Positions 32,935 through 42,225 of a stretch of 53,616 nt of DNA are shown here, in pieces. Source of the DNA: Desulfosporosinus sp. Tol-M. GTDB lineage: Bacteria > Bacillota > Desulfitobacteriia > Desulfitobacteriales > Desulfitobacteriaceae. A program made the position numbers and the translations under genes. Location of the stretch: assembly GCA_000770645.1 (NCBI GenBank), contig JQID01000036.1:1-53616 (forward strand). Reading direction: 5' to 3'. Numbering within the stretch: position 1 is the stretch's first letter; every line of letters starts with the position of its first letter. The notes beneath the pieces are model-generated. The model worked only from the letters and a program-made list of their open reading frames with translations. It made no database searches and was not told where the DNA came from.

Positions 32935-33702
32935 ATGAACATCGTAGTTTTTATCAAACAAACATTTGATACCGAGGCTAAAATTGTACTGGATGGTAGC
33001 GGTAAAATTGACGCCAATGGGGTGAATTTGATTATCAACCCATACGATGAATTCGCTATCGAAGAGGGGCTTAAACTGAAAGAAAAATTAGGCGGCGAAG
33101 TTACTGTTGTCAGTTTGGGGGGGGCACGTGCTCAAGAAGCCATACGCACCGCCTTGGCGATGGGGGCTGATAAAGGCGTCCTTGTTAGTGATCCGGCACT
33201 GGATAATTCTGATGAATGGAACAATGCTGAGGTCCTGGCTAAAGCGGTTTCCGATATACCGTATGACATTATCCTGGCAGGCCGTATTGCAATTGACGAT
33301 GGGTCCAGTCAAGTCGCTGTTCGTATAGCAGAAAGCTTAAATATTCCTTCGGTCAGCAGTGTTCTTAAACTTGACGTTAATGGAACCCAAGCGACTGTGA
33401 CCCGTGAAATTGACGGCGGAACAGAGGTTATTGAAGTCGGCTTACCGGTTGTTATAACTGCCCAAAAAGGTCTAAATGAACCTCGTTATCCTTCTGTTGC
33501 GGGAATTATGAAAGCCAAGAAAAAACCGTTAAAAACTATGAAGCTTGCTGATCTTGGATTCGGTGATATAGCTCCGAAAATGAACGTGGATAAATTTAGT
33601 TTACCTACTGCTCGCAAAGCTGGGCAGGTAATTCCCGGTGAAGCTGCACAAGCTGCTCAGGAACTTGCACGTCTCTTGCGTGAAGAAGCTAAGGTTTTGT
33701 AA
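32935..33702 (+). CDS. etfB: Electron transfer flavoprotein, beta subunit
   Basis: Small subunit of the EtfAB heterodimer that carries electrons from acyl-CoA dehydrogenases. The N-terminus MNIVVFIKQTFDTE is typical. ALAMGADKGVLVSD and ILAGRIAIDDGSSQV form the nucleotide-binding region. It ends with LLREEAKVL. TAGGAGGAGA precedes the ATG. Length 255. etfA follows after 17 bp, then a membrane FeS oxidoreductase, so the unit is an electron path to menaquinone. Whether it is bifurcating cannot be decided here; the neighbour argues for quinone-linked EtfAB. Confidence 0.95.
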   Translation: MNIVVFIKQTFDTEAKIVLDGSGKIDANGVNLIINPYDEFAIEEGLKLKEKLGGEVTVVSLGGARAQEAIRTALAMGADKGVLVSDPALDNSDEWNNAEVLAKAVSDIPYDIILAGRIAIDDGSSQVAVRIAESLNIPSVSSVLKLDVNGTQATVTREIDGGTEVIEVGLPVVITAQKGLNEPRYPSVAGIMKAKKKPLKTMKLADLGFGDIAPKMNVDKFSLPTARKAGQVIPGEAAQAAQELARLLREEAKVL

Positions 33703-33719
33703 AAGGAGGAATTAGAGAA

Positions 33720-34709
33720 ATGGCAAAAGGGATTTTTATTATTGTCGAGCAACGTGACTTACAGATTCGTAAAGTATCCTTAGAACTTCTCAGCCAAGGG
33801 CGAAAGTTAGCCAATGAAACAGGCGAAAACTTGGTAGCCGTTGTACTTGGTAAGGGTATTGAAGGACTCGCAGCGACTGTTGCCGCTTCCGGAGCGGACA
33901 AAGTCATCCTCATTGATGATGAGAAATTAGCTGAATATTCGACCGGTGCTTTTACTTCTGTGCTTAACAAACTTATCCGTAAAGAAGAGCCGCAGGTAGT
34001 ATTGATAGGTAATACGGCCATCGGAAAAGATCTTGCTCCACGATTAGCTCATCGTCTGGGCGTCGGTTTAGCCTCAGATTGCACGGGAATGGAAATGGAC
34101 CCGAATAACTTCGTGAATTTCAAACGTCCTATTTATGCAGGTAAAGCTTTCGCTCATGTTTCCTCGAGTGTTCGGCCGATTCTGGCCACGATTCGACCCA
34201 ATACCTTCGCTGCAGAGGCACCTGATGCTTCTCGCCAGGCAGAAGTTGTCAAGGAAACTGCGGATATCGATGCCGCTGACCTCCGTGCTGTTGTTAAGGA
34301 AGTTGTTATTGCCGCTTCGGCGCGTCCAGACCTTACAGAAGCTAACATTATTGTCTCCGGCGGACGCGGCATGAAGGGCCCGGAAAATTATGTAATTTTG
34401 GAAGAGCTTGCCGATGTCGTCGGCGCAGCAGTTGGAGCTTCACGGGCTGCAGTAGATTCCGGGTGGAAAGAGCAGAAGTTCCAGGTTGGGCAAACCGGAA
34501 AAACGGTTGCGCCAACTCTTTATATTGCTTGCGGAATTTCCGGAGCAATCCAACATCTCGCCGGCATGGGATCATCAAAGTTTATTGTTGCTATTAACAA
34601 AGACCCCGAAGCAAATATTTTTAATGTCGCAGATTATGGTATTGTTGGTGACCTTTTTGAAGTTGTACCCATCTTAACCCAAGAGTTCAAAAAACTAGTC
34701 AGTGAATAA
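33720..34709 (+). CDS. etfA: Electron transfer flavoprotein, alpha subunit
   Basis: Large subunit of EtfAB with the FAD domain at the C-terminus. The N-terminal domain has [17 protein letters not shown]. The C-terminal FAD site has [34 protein letters not shown] and [16 protein letters not shown], and closes with [13 protein letters not shown]. There is no N-terminal ferredoxin domain, which some clostridial EtfA proteins carry. Length 329 is standard. AAAGGAGGAA lies before the ATG. A strong hairpin follows before the next gene. Confidence 0.95.
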   Translation: MAKGIFIIVEQRDLQIRKVSLELLSQGRKLANETGENLVAVVLGKGIEGLAATVAASGADKVILIDDEKLAEYSTGAFTSVLNKLIRKEEPQVVLIGNTAIGKDLAPRLAHRLGVGLASDCTGMEMDPNNFVNFKRPIYAGKAFAHVSSSVRPILATIRPNTFAAEAPDASRQAEVVKETADIDAADLRAVVKEVVIAASARPDLTEANIIVSGGRGMKGPENYVILEELADVVGAAVGASRAAVDSGWKEQKFQVGQTGKTVAPTLYIACGISGAIQHLAGMGSSKFIVAINKDPEANIFNVADYGIVGDLFEVVPILTQEFKKLVSE

Positions 34710-34720
34710 TAAATAACATT

Positions 34721-34751
34721 TAGCGAAGCGCCATCCAAAGGCGCTTCGCTA
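34721..34751 (+). other. Strong hairpin between etfA and the FeS oxidoreductase gene
   Basis: Perfect 12-bp arms TAGCGAAGCGCC/GGCGCTTCGCTA with loop ATCCAAA. No T-tract follows; the ribosome site of the next gene begins about 8 bp later. It probably protects or processes mRNA so that etfBA is made in excess over the membrane protein. Confidence 0.7.
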
Positions 34752-34772
34752 ATAGGACAAGGAGAAAAACGA

Positions 34773-36839
34773 ATGGATTACACAATCGCAACGCGGCCTC
34801 TATTTTGGAATACTATCCATGGGGCCAGGGAACTGGTTTATATACCCATGATTATTGCGCTTGTTATCTGTGGTTATGGTATATATAAACACGTACAATT
34901 GTGGAAATTAGGGCAACCTGAAAACCGTACTGAAAGTGTTGGTCAAGGAATCGTAGACATGTTAATTTACGGCATATTCCACAAGCGGATTCTCAAAGAG
35001 AAGTTTCCCGGATTAATACACTTGGGAATTTTTTTAGGGTTTGTATTTTTCTTTTTTGCAACAGCAATAATTGTTTTAGACATGGATCTTGGGATACACA
35101 TTTTTAATGGCTATCTTTATCTTTTTATTAAGTTAACAACGAGTATCTTCGGACTCCTTGCTTTGATTGCGATTTTGGTTGCAGCCTATAGGCGTTATAT
35201 CCTCAAACCGGATTGTTTAGATAATAAACCGGAGGATGGTATTGCCCTTGCTCTCTTATTTACGATCTTATTTACCGGCTTTCTTATTCAAGGCGCGCGG
35301 ATTGCTTCAATACCGGATCCGTGGGCTGGGTTTACTTTTGTTGGGCAGTGGATAGCAGCTTTTCTTACGGCTAATTTTAATGAAGCGCAAATTTTGTCAC
35401 TGCATGCTTTTCTCTGGTGGTTCCATATGTTGGTCGCGATGGGCTTTATTGCTTATATTCCATATTCCAAATTTTTCCACATCTTTCTTGGTTTGGCCAA
35501 TCAATTCATGCGCAAACGTGGACCGATTGGGATTCCCGAGCCGATTGACTTTGAAGATGAGAGTCTCGAAACTTTTGGGAAAAGCCAAGTGCGGGAGTTT
35601 TCCTGGAAAACATGGTTTAATTCGGACGCCTGCGTTCGTTGTGGACGATGTCAGAATAACTGTCCTGCCTACTTGAGTGGCAAGCATCTCAGCCCAAAAA
35701 GAATTATTCAGGACATGAAGGTTCTTATGCAGGAAACAGCTCTTGCAGTTGCTGAAGGAAAATTGCCAAGAAATATTCAGGTTGCGGATGCGGATGCTGA
35801 TACTGAAGCTGCTGCGGCAAGCGAAGCTGAAGAGTGGACCGGTCGGGCGCTTATCGGCGAAGTGATTGAAGAAGAAGACCTTTGGGCTTGTACGACGTGC
35901 CGTTCATGTGAACAACAATGTCCTATTTTTGTGGAACATGTCGATAAGACTATTGATATGCGCCGCAATCTGGTGCTTATGGAAACCAGGTTCCCTTCGG
36001 AAGCTCAATTGGCCTTCAAAAACATGGAGAATAACGGTAACCCATGGGGTATTGGTTGGAGCACTCGTGCCGATTTCCTGACGTCCCTTGGCGTTAAAAC
36101 CTTCGAAGAAGATCCTGAGGCAGAGTATTTGTATTGGCCCGGCTGTTCAGGCTCCTTCGATGCACGCAATCAAAAAGTCTCCGCTGCCCTGGTTAAGCTG
36201 CTCCAAGCGGCAGGAGTTCATTTCGCTATCTTGGGAAATGAAGAGAAATGCTGCGGCGACTCTGCTCGTAAATTAGGGAATGAATATTTATTCTACACCT
36301 TGGCTACAGAAAACATCGAAGTCATGAAAGGCTATGGAGTCAAGAAGATCATTGCTCAATGTCCGCACTGTTTTAATTTCCTGAAGAATGAGTATCCACA
36401 GTTGGGCGGAGATTTTGAAGTTATTCACCATGCGGTATTCCTTTCCGATCTAGTCAAATCAGGCAAGCTTAAGCTCTCTCAAAGCGGCGGGAAATCGGTC
36501 ACTTACCACGATTCTTGTTATTTGGGTCGCTATAATGAGATTTACGCTCAACCACGTGAATTGCTCAAGACTGTGGGCTTAGAAATTAGGGAAATGGCCC
36601 ATACAGGTACGAAGAGTTTCTGCTGTGGTGCCGGTGGCGGTCGGATGTGGCTTGAAGAAAACGAAGGGCAGCGTATTAATGAAATGCGTACGGACGAAGC
36701 TATCGCGATCAATGTTGATATGGTCGGTACTGCTTGCCCGTTCTGCCTCACGATGATTGCTGACGGAATTGCCGCACGTGAAGCCGGTGAGCAGATCAAG
36801 GCTTTAGATATTGCTGAAATTTTGGAAAAGGCGATGTAG
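34773..36839 (+). CDS. EtfAB:menaquinone oxidoreductase-like membrane FeS protein
   Basis: 688 residues. The N-terminal 250 residues hold about five or six membrane helices (NarI-like heme b domain, with conserved His such as LHAFLWWFHML). A double 4Fe-4S ferredoxin domain follows, with CVRCGRCQNNCP (about 286) and CTTCRSCEQQCP (about 372). Two CCG domains come next (EKCCGDSARKLGNEY, SFCCGAGGGRMWLEEN), as in heterodisulfide reductase HdrD. This set is that of the EtfAB:menaquinone oxidoreductase (EMO) described in syntrophic fatty-acid oxidisers. It follows etfBA in one operon, so electrons probably pass from acyl-CoA via EtfAB to menaquinone. Direction in vivo is inferred. Confidence 0.88.
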   Translation: MDYTIATRPLFWNTIHGARELVYIPMIIALVICGYGIYKHVQLWKLGQPENRTESVGQGIVDMLIYGIFHKRILKEKFPGLIHLGIFLGFVFFFFATAIIVLDMDLGIHIFNGYLYLFIKLTTSIFGLLALIAILVAAYRRYILKPDCLDNKPEDGIALALLFTILFTGFLIQGARIASIPDPWAGFTFVGQWIAAFLTANFNEAQILSLHAFLWWFHMLVAMGFIAYIPYSKFFHIFLGLANQFMRKRGPIGIPEPIDFEDESLETFGKSQVREFSWKTWFNSDACVRCGRCQNNCPAYLSGKHLSPKRIIQDMKVLMQETALAVAEGKLPRNIQVADADADTEAAAASEAEEWTGRALIGEVIEEEDLWACTTCRSCEQQCPIFVEHVDKTIDMRRNLVLMETRFPSEAQLAFKNMENNGNPWGIGWSTRADFLTSLGVKTFEEDPEAEYLYWPGCSGSFDARNQKVSAALVKLLQAAGVHFAILGNEEKCCGDSARKLGNEYLFYTLATENIEVMKGYGVKKIIAQCPHCFNFLKNEYPQLGGDFEVIHHAVFLSDLVKSGKLKLSQSGGKSVTYHDSCYLGRYNEIYAQPRELLKTVGLEIREMAHTGTKSFCCGAGGGRMWLEENEGQRINEMRTDEAIAINVDMVGTACPFCLTMIADGIAAREAGEQIKALDIAEILEKAM

Positions 36840-36905
36840 ATTCCTGAGTTAATTGCTTTATTCTGTATAGCGAGAACAATTACTCCTATGCTGCTAAGCG
36901 CTGTG

Positions 36906-36934
36906 ATGCCCCATGGATTTTCATGGGGCATTTT
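36906..36934 (+). terminator. Terminator of the etf operon
   Basis: A perfect 10-bp stem ATGCCCCATG/CATGGGGCAT with loop GATTTT, followed by TTTT. It lies 67 bp after the oxidoreductase stop. Confidence 0.85.
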
Positions 36935-36964
36935 CATGTTTCACAGAAGATATGCAGCGAATAG

Positions 36965-36986
36965 GTTATACTTTGTTTATAAGTTA
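36965..36986 (+). promoter_or_regulatory. Copy of the response-regulator box
   Basis: TTATACTTTGTTTATAAGTT (36966-36985) is identical over 20 bp to the array at 42541-42560 read on the other strand. It lies at the 3' end of the response-regulator gene and points to the plus strand. A -10 at the spacing seen in the other arrays is not clear. Downstream is only a tiny frame (ATG 37072, nine codons) with GGGGAG before it. Confidence 0.45.
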
Positions 36987-37112
36987 TGTACATATAATTA
37001 TCCATTGAGGGATGATTGATTATTTCCACACCCGTCAGGAAATGTGCGGGTAAAATCATTGGGGAGTTATTATGGATTTGGCTTTTTATAATTATAATTA
37101 GCATAAAGCAAG

Positions 37113-37814
37113 CTATACCCTAAAGCGATACCCTGCTCCCCAAACCGTTTCTACGTATTGGGGATTAGATGGTTCACTTTCGATTTTCTCGCGCAGTCGA
37201 GCGATATGTACAGTAACGGTGGCGGAGTCTCCTAAAGCGTCCAGCCCCCAGACTCGTTCGAATAATTCCTCACGCCCGAAGACTCTGTTCGGATTTTGGG
37301 CTAAGTACAAGAGTAAGCCAAATTCTTTCTGTGCCAAACTTACTTCCTGCCCACGCACAAAGACTCGATGGGAGTCTTTTTCTATTTTAAGGCCACGGAT
37401 TGTCAAGACGTTCCCCTTCTTAGCCCCTTCGCCAAAGCGCTGTTTTAGCCTCTCATAATTCTCCAGATGAGTTTTTACCCTGGCGACCAGTTCGCCTGGA
37501 CTAAAGGGTTTTGTAATGTAATCATCGGCACCCAGGCTTAGTCCCTTTATCTTATCAATTTCTTCCTTTTTGGCTGAAACTAAGAGCACCGGAATATCTT
37601 TGTCTTCCTTCATGCATTGCAGGATTTCTAACCCATCTATCCCCGGGAGCATGATATCTAAAATAAGAAGGTCAACTTCGTTTTCCTGAAGTATTTTTAA
37701 GCCCTCCAGGCCGTTAGCGCACACGTTAACATCGAAACCGGCGACTGCAAGATAGTCTTTCTGTAATTCAGCAATGCTGAGATCATCTTCAATAATCAAG
37801 ATCTTCTTTTTCAT
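37113..37814 (-). CDS. OmpR-family response regulator
   Basis: The receiver domain (1-120) has EDD acidic pocket residues near the N-terminus, phospho-acceptor Asp in LLILDIMLPGIDG, Thr/Ser switch in VLLVSAKKE, and Lys in DDYITKPFSPGEL. The C-terminal winged helix (130-233) has LAQKEFGLLLYLAQNPNRVF and ends VWGAGYRFRV. Length 233 is typical. It is the last gene of a minus-strand run after kinase, permease and ATPase genes, 15 bp behind the kinase. Its likely targets are the 11-bp repeat arrays upstream of 42112 and 42508. Confidence 0.93.
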   Translation of the reverse strand: MKKKILIIEDDLSIAELQKDYLAVAGFDVNVCANGLEGLKILQENEVDLLILDIMLPGIDGLEILQCMKEDKDIPVLLVSAKKEEIDKIKGLSLGADDYITKPFSPGELVARVKTHLENYERLKQRFGEGAKKGNVLTIRGLKIEKDSHRVFVRGQEVSLAQKEFGLLLYLAQNPNRVFGREELFERVWGLDALGDSATVTVHIARLREKIESEPSNPQYVETVWGAGYRFRV

Positions 37815-37829
37815 TTCTTTGACCAGTTA

Positions 37830-39257
37830 TCATGCTTTACTTAACGAGATCATGATACTGGTCCCCTCCTCCCCGTGACTAACAGCCCATACTCTACCAT
37901 TATGACCTTCTATGATTTGCTTTGCTATCGCCAGCCCCAGACCGCTGCCTTTACTGCGAGCCGCATCTGAACGGTAGAAGCGATCAAAAATGTGCGGTAA
38001 ATCCCCTTCGTTGATCCCCGAACCGTTGTCACGCAGTTCAATAATTAGACTGGTTGATGTTTCTCTTAAATGAATTTTAATTTCGCCCTGATCTTTATCC
38101 ATGTATTTGCGAGAATTATCCAGAATATTCATAATCACTCGTTTCATTCTCTCCCGATCCAACAAGACATGTTGTTTTTGAACCAACTCATTATGAAGCG
38201 AGATCTTGATCCGACTGCTGTCCAATTCTGATTCACTCTCTAATAAACAGAGCAAAAGATACTCCTCAAGGTCGGTTTTCTCAAACTCGTAGGGAAGCTG
38301 CTTTAAATCCAGTTTGGCATAAAGGAGTAAGTCATCAATCATTTGGTCGACTTGGTAAGCCTTTAAAGCTATGGTTTCTAAATAGCGCTTCTTTTTGTCA
38401 GGAGTATCCGCTATTCCGTCCAGGATCCCCTCTATGTAGCCCTTAATTGAGGTCACAGGTGTTTTTAAGTCATGCGAAATACTGGAAATAAGCATTTTAC
38501 GATTATCTTCATACTTCAGTTGTGTGTGCACGGAGTCTTTTAGCTTGAGGCGCATTAGTTCAAGATCACGGCACAACGCTTGAATCTCTTGATCTCCTTC
38601 TTCAACAATAGGGTGATCAAGATTTCCTCGGCTAATTTCCGCAGCCGCAGTTTGTAAATTATGAAGCGGCTGTAAAATACTACGCGAAAATTGATAGGAA
38701 ATAACGATATTTGTCACCAGAAAGGCCAGGAGAAAAGAAACACCGATTAACACCAGAAAAACTGTTAAATTTGTTACCGAGCGACCCATCGGCGCCAGGA
38801 GCAGCACTTTCCCCGGAGTGCCATCCTTTAACCTAAGCTCAATCAATTGAATAGTATATGATACTTCTCCGATGAGGACAGGTTCTCTTCCCACCTTCAT
38901 CTTTCCTGCTTCCAAAGACTTGGCCACATCTATCTTACTGAAATTGCGCGACGAGTAAATAACCTCTTCATCCTTAATCAATATAAGCTCCCCATTAATT
39001 TCGGCGAGTTGTTCCTGGAGATGCTTTTGAAAGCTTTCTTCCTCTATAACCTCCGGAGTGTGATGCAAAATATTCCTTTCACTATACAGGAGCTCAAACT
39101 TGATTTGGGATAGCTTTTGATAATTTTCGAATGACAGATCCATACCCAACAATTTGCCGAAAACATAAAGAGAAGCCAAAGCGATAAGCACAGTAATCAA
39201 CATAGGGATAATCACTGTTGAGGCATTGGCTAAAATCAAACGTTTTTTGAGGTTCAT
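37830..39257 (-). CDS. Sensor histidine kinase
   Basis: Membrane kinase of 475 residues. ATG 39257 is set by AAGGGTGA; an upstream in-frame ATG at 39287 lacks a site. The first membrane helix is at about residues 5-30, with an extracytoplasmic sensor to about 160, a second helix (VFLVLIGVSFLLAFLVTNIVI) and then a HAMP linker. The H-box is ISSISHDLKTPVTSIKGYI, the N-box RVIMNILDNSRKYM, the G1 box RDNGSGI, F-box FDRFYRSD and the G2 box GSGLGLAIAKQII. With an ABC transporter in the same operon, it resembles stress or antimicrobial sensing modules, but its loop is longer than in BceS-type kinases. Confidence 0.92.
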   Translation of the reverse strand: MNLKKRLILANASTVIIPMLITVLIALASLYVFGKLLGMDLSFENYQKLSQIKFELLYSERNILHHTPEVIEEESFQKHLQEQLAEINGELILIKDEEVIYSSRNFSKIDVAKSLEAGKMKVGREPVLIGEVSYTIQLIELRLKDGTPGKVLLLAPMGRSVTNLTVFLVLIGVSFLLAFLVTNIVISYQFSRSILQPLHNLQTAAAEISRGNLDHPIVEEGDQEIQALCRDLELMRLKLKDSVHTQLKYEDNRKMLISSISHDLKTPVTSIKGYIEGILDGIADTPDKKKRYLETIALKAYQVDQMIDDLLLYAKLDLKQLPYEFEKTDLEEYLLLCLLESESELDSSRIKISLHNELVQKQHVLLDRERMKRVIMNILDNSRKYMDKDQGEIKIHLRETSTSLIIELRDNGSGINEGDLPHIFDRFYRSDAARSKGSGLGLAIAKQIIEGHNGRVWAVSHGEEGTSIMISLSKA

Positions 39258-39267
39258 AACGTCACCC

Positions 39268-40020
39268 TTAGAATTCCTTTTTATCAAATAGGTAAAACCC
39301 TGCTGTAAATAACATTATACCAGATCCCAGCATGAGCAGAAATTGCCTCACAACTTTTTCAAGTGGAAAAGAGTTTACCAGAAATAAATTAAACCAGTTA
39401 AGTTGCGTCGTTATCAATAAGCTGGAATACTGCGAAAAGACCACCCCGAGGACACTTAAGAAAATAAATACCAGGACGGATACGAAAAAAACGGATATCC
39501 CACTCTTTAAAAGATTCGCTAAAAGGACAATACCTAAAGCCAAAACAATCATCGGGAACAAGCTGACGAAATAGGAGATCACCATCCTGACCAAGGAACC
39601 CAAGCTTGCTGAATTAGTATTAAAGATAAACCCGGCCAATAATGACAAAATCAGTAATAATAAAAGCGTGGCCAAGATGAAAATAATAACAGCCGCGATC
39701 TTAGCGGAAAAGATCTTTAAACGGCTCACCGGTCGAGTTAAGGTGATGCGCATACTATTCTGAGAAAACTCCCCTGAGAAACTATCAATGGCGACTAAGG
39801 CCGTAAAAAGCGGCAGGATGCTGTTGACAACCACCGCCAATACGAGTAAGGGAAACTCCACACTTCCCGCCCCGCGCAGACCAAAACCACTTCTCACCCC
39901 AACTATAGCCAATTGCCCGATAACAATCACGGCAAGAGAAAGCAAAACGGCCACTAAGGCCTTTTTCTTTTTATAGAGTTTCTCAATTTCATTCACCAGC
40001 GCAGCTTGAAACACGGCCAT
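39268..40020 (-). CDS. ABC-2 type permease
   Basis: Integral membrane protein of 250 residues with about six helices. A cytoplasmic N-terminal segment (AALVNEIEKLYKKKKALVAV) leads into helix one, then the SGEFSQNSMRITLTRPVSRLKIFSAK loop typical of ABC-2 permeases (given here as a description of its charged content). Further helices follow. It overlaps the ATPase gene by 32 bp, a sign of translational coupling, and ends 11 bp before the kinase start. It should pair with the ATPase for export or for membrane-stress signalling. Confidence 0.85.
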   Translation of the reverse strand: MAVFQAALVNEIEKLYKKKKALVAVLLSLAVIVIGQLAIVGVRSGFGLRGAGSVEFPLLVLAVVVNSILPLFTALVAIDSFSGEFSQNSMRITLTRPVSRLKIFSAKIAAVIIFILATLLLLLILSLLAGFIFNTNSASLGSLVRMVISYFVSLFPMIVLALGIVLLANLLKSGISVFFVSVLVFIFLSVLGVVFSQYSSLLITTQLNWFNLFLVNSFPLEKVVRQFLLMLGSGIMLFTAGFYLFDKKEF

Positions 40021-40732
40021 TTCTCTCTACCTCACTTACAAAGTAATTCTCCAGTGTCGCGTAGTTGCTCAAAATATTTTGTGTACTATCAACATTCAGT
40101 ATTTTTCCATTATAGATTACCCCGATGCGGTTGCAGGTTAACTCTACATCATGGATCAAATGACTGGATATGAAAAACGTGGTCTTTTCCTGTTCTGCTA
40201 AATTTTGAATCAGCTTGCGAATATGGATCATTCCCTCGACATCCAGACCATTCAGCGGTTCATCAAGAATAACGACCTTAGGCCGGGATAATATCGCTGC
40301 TGCCAGACCCAGGCGCTGCTTCATCCCAAGCGAAAACTTTTTGGGCTTTTCATTTTTATATTTGAGCATTCCCGTTAGCTCCAGGACCTCATCAATCCTT
40401 TTGTGATCCACATCAGGGTAGTACCTGGCCGACTGCTTCAGATTATCAAAGGCCGTAAGATAAGCGTAAGACTCTGCGATTTCGATCAGACAGCCAACCT
40501 TGGCCATTGCCAATTCATACTCTTCCGTCACACTATAGCCAAGGATTTTCACATCCCCATAATCCGGTCGCATCAGTCCGGTCATAATTTTCATGGCCGT
40601 TGTTTTCCCTGCTCCGTTCGGACCGAGAAAACCAAAGATATCTCCTTGAAAGATGTCCAGACTAATATCCTTAATCCCCCGTCCATTTTTGAATAATTTG
40701 GTCAGGTTCTTAAGCTCGATAATTTTTTCCAT
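39989..40732 (-). CDS. ABC transporter ATPase, BcrA-like
   Basis: Walker A GPNGAGKTTAMK lies near residue 38, the Q-loop follows, the signature is KFSLGMKQRLGLAAAI, Walker B VVILDEPLNGLD and the H-loop FFISSHLI. Length 247. It is of the drug or peptide exporter type (BcrA-like), which works with separate ABC-2 permeases. It heads the transporter part of the operon; the secreted protein gene lies before it, with a hairpin between. Confidence 0.9.
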   Translation of the reverse strand: MEKIIELKNLTKLFKNGRGIKDISLDIFQGDIFGFLGPNGAGKTTAMKIMTGLMRPDYGDVKILGYSVTEEYELAMAKVGCLIEIAESYAYLTAFDNLKQSARYYPDVDHKRIDEVLELTGMLKYKNEKPKKFSLGMKQRLGLAAAILSRPKVVILDEPLNGLDVEGMIHIRKLIQNLAEQEKTTFFISSHLIHDVELTCNRIGVIYNGKILNVDSTQNILSNYATLENYFVSEVERNGRVSSCAGE

Positions 40733-40758
40733 CTCATGCCTCCCTGAAATTTAAGGCG

Positions 40759-40782
40759 ACTGCCGGGAATATACCCGGCAGT
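40759..40782 (-). other. Hairpin between secreted-protein gene and ABC genes
   Basis: Perfect 9-bp arms ACTGCCGGG/CCCGGCAGT with loop TATATT in the minus-strand RNA. No T-tract, so it is probably a partial terminator or processing site, giving more of the upstream secreted protein than of the transporter. Confidence 0.6.
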
Positions 40783-40819
40783 GATCCATCTACTTATTGA
40801 TTTACTTCTATTAATAATC

Positions 40820-42082
40820 TTACTCCAGATCCGGACTGAAATTATAATCAAAGATTAAATCGCCCAAATCACTTGCAGGCAAAGGGGGGTTGCCACTTAA
40901 ATGTATTTTCCCGGCACGTTGTTCAAAGTATAAGTTTCCCTTACTCCCGGATTCCGTAGTGTAATCAAAACCTGAAAAATTCTTCTCGTCAGGCTTTTGG
41001 GCATTAAATTTGAAATCGCGTTGCGTGGTGGCGTATGCTTCAAATCCCGGCTTATACACCTCGTAATATCGCCCCGTGACCGTCTGATTATCAAACTGCG
41101 TGATCTCAATACACCTCTCGCCGACTTTGACAAACTTGTTGTCTTTTTCGATCAGGATGTCGTTTTTAAACTTGCCGACAAATTTTTCCGGATTAGAGAT
41201 TTCATAGCCTGGACCTTCATTCCTGGCAATGTTTTTAACTACTTTCTTGCCAGTCAGATCGGGTTTATTTACTGTTGTGGAGTTTATGTCTGATAGTGTA
41301 GCCAAAATCTCAACCGTTATATCATGAACCGTTCCTTGCTCATCTTTACCGGACAGCACTGCGCTCCCCAAGATGTTCTCCATCACGCCGTCTTTGTTAA
41401 TTTTCGCTGTACCTTTTACTTCCTTGACAAAAATATCCTCGGTAAGACGTGGCGGATTATTTTGATCGCCATTAAACTTTTGTTTCATCTGTAACGAAGC
41501 CACAGCATTGACTAAAGACGGTATTTGCAGCTCAGTCAGAGAGCCTGCCAGCCCCAGACTGCCATCGGAATTTTCCGTGACTACCACATGGTCTTTCAGT
41601 CCCCCGATGACAGCGTCCGCGATTTTTTCAAAATCATCGGCATACTCTTCCTTAAAAGGATTAGAAAAAAATACTCCTATATCTCTTTGTTCAGTAAACT
41701 CCGTTACGTAGTAGGTCGGATCACCCTCTGAAACTCGTATATTGCAAGTCTTGTCCGAGTATGTGTGAGAGTTGTTTTTATCTCCACGTATACTTTCTCC
41801 GGACGAAATACTTTCCGAGGCATCCTTACTTCTGTCATATTTAGAAATTGTGTTTTCGGTCATCAATGTTTTCTCATTATCCTTTATCACCGCTGAGATA
41901 TCCATCGTAAAACTGTCAAATTTCTCGCTGCACTGCCCGGCAGTCACTTTAAGAGCATCCTTTAACTGGTCATACCCACTCTTGTTGACAATGTCCGCCA
42001 GTGCTGTCGACGCTACTAACAGGGTTCCTAACGTAAAACTTACCAGCATGGCCGTTTTCTTTTTAAATTTCAATCCATTCAT
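40820..42082 (-). CDS. Secreted protein of unknown function, likely two-component target
   Basis: About 420 residues. Signal peptide: KFKKKTAMLVSFTLGTLLV, ending in an ALA site. The mature protein is hydrophilic and acidic, with no membrane helix and only three Cys. No family was recognised. The TTG at 42112 cannot be used because the -10 (42118-42123) puts the transcript start near 42110. ATG 42082 follows AAAGGGG without spacing, and TTG 42073 is better spaced, so the exact start is open. The 11-bp repeat array in front and the following ABC, kinase and regulator genes suggest a sensor ligand, resistance or accessory protein in the same module. Confidence 0.75.
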   Translation of the reverse strand: MNGLKFKKKTAMLVSFTLGTLLVASTALADIVNKSGYDQLKDALKVTAGQCSEKFDSFTMDISAVIKDNEKTLMTENTISKYDRSKDASESISSGESIRGDKNNSHTYSDKTCNIRVSEGDPTYYVTEFTEQRDIGVFFSNPFKEEYADDFEKIADAVIGGLKDHVVVTENSDGSLGLAGSLTELQIPSLVNAVASLQMKQKFNGDQNNPPRLTEDIFVKEVKGTAKINKDGVMENILGSAVLSGKDEQGTVHDITVEILATLSDINSTTVNKPDLTGKKVVKNIARNEGPGYEISNPEKFVGKFKNDILIEKDNKFVKVGERCIEITQFDNQTVTGRYYEVYKPGFEAYATTQRDFKFNAQKPDEKNFSGFDYTTESGSKGNLYFEQRAGKIHLSGNPPLPASDLGDLIFDYNFSPDLE

Positions 42083-42117
42083 CCCCTTTAGTGTATTTTT
42101 GGAAGCTTCCAATATAT

Positions 42118-42183
42118 ATTTTAGCCTATTGGTATTGATTTTCTCTAAACAGTCTCTAAACAGTCTCTAAACAAAGTATAAAA
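42118..42183 (-). promoter_or_regulatory. Four 11-bp direct repeats and -10 before the secreted-protein gene
   Basis: On the minus strand, GTTTAGAGACT occurs twice, flanked by GTTTAGAGAAA and a TTTATACTTT unit, all in 11-bp register (42140-42183). TAAAAT follows exactly 16 bp after the last unit. There is no -35. 11-bp direct repeats replacing the -35 are the classic site for OmpR/PhoB-family activators. Confidence 0.75.
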
Positions 42184-42225
42184 AAAATCGACTGCAGCGG
42201 GTCCGTTGTCTTACTTGCTTTTCTG

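Noticed and set aside
41772..42170. 132-residue plus-strand frame
   Set aside because: It lies opposite the signal peptide and first part of the secreted protein and over the 11-bp repeat promoter.
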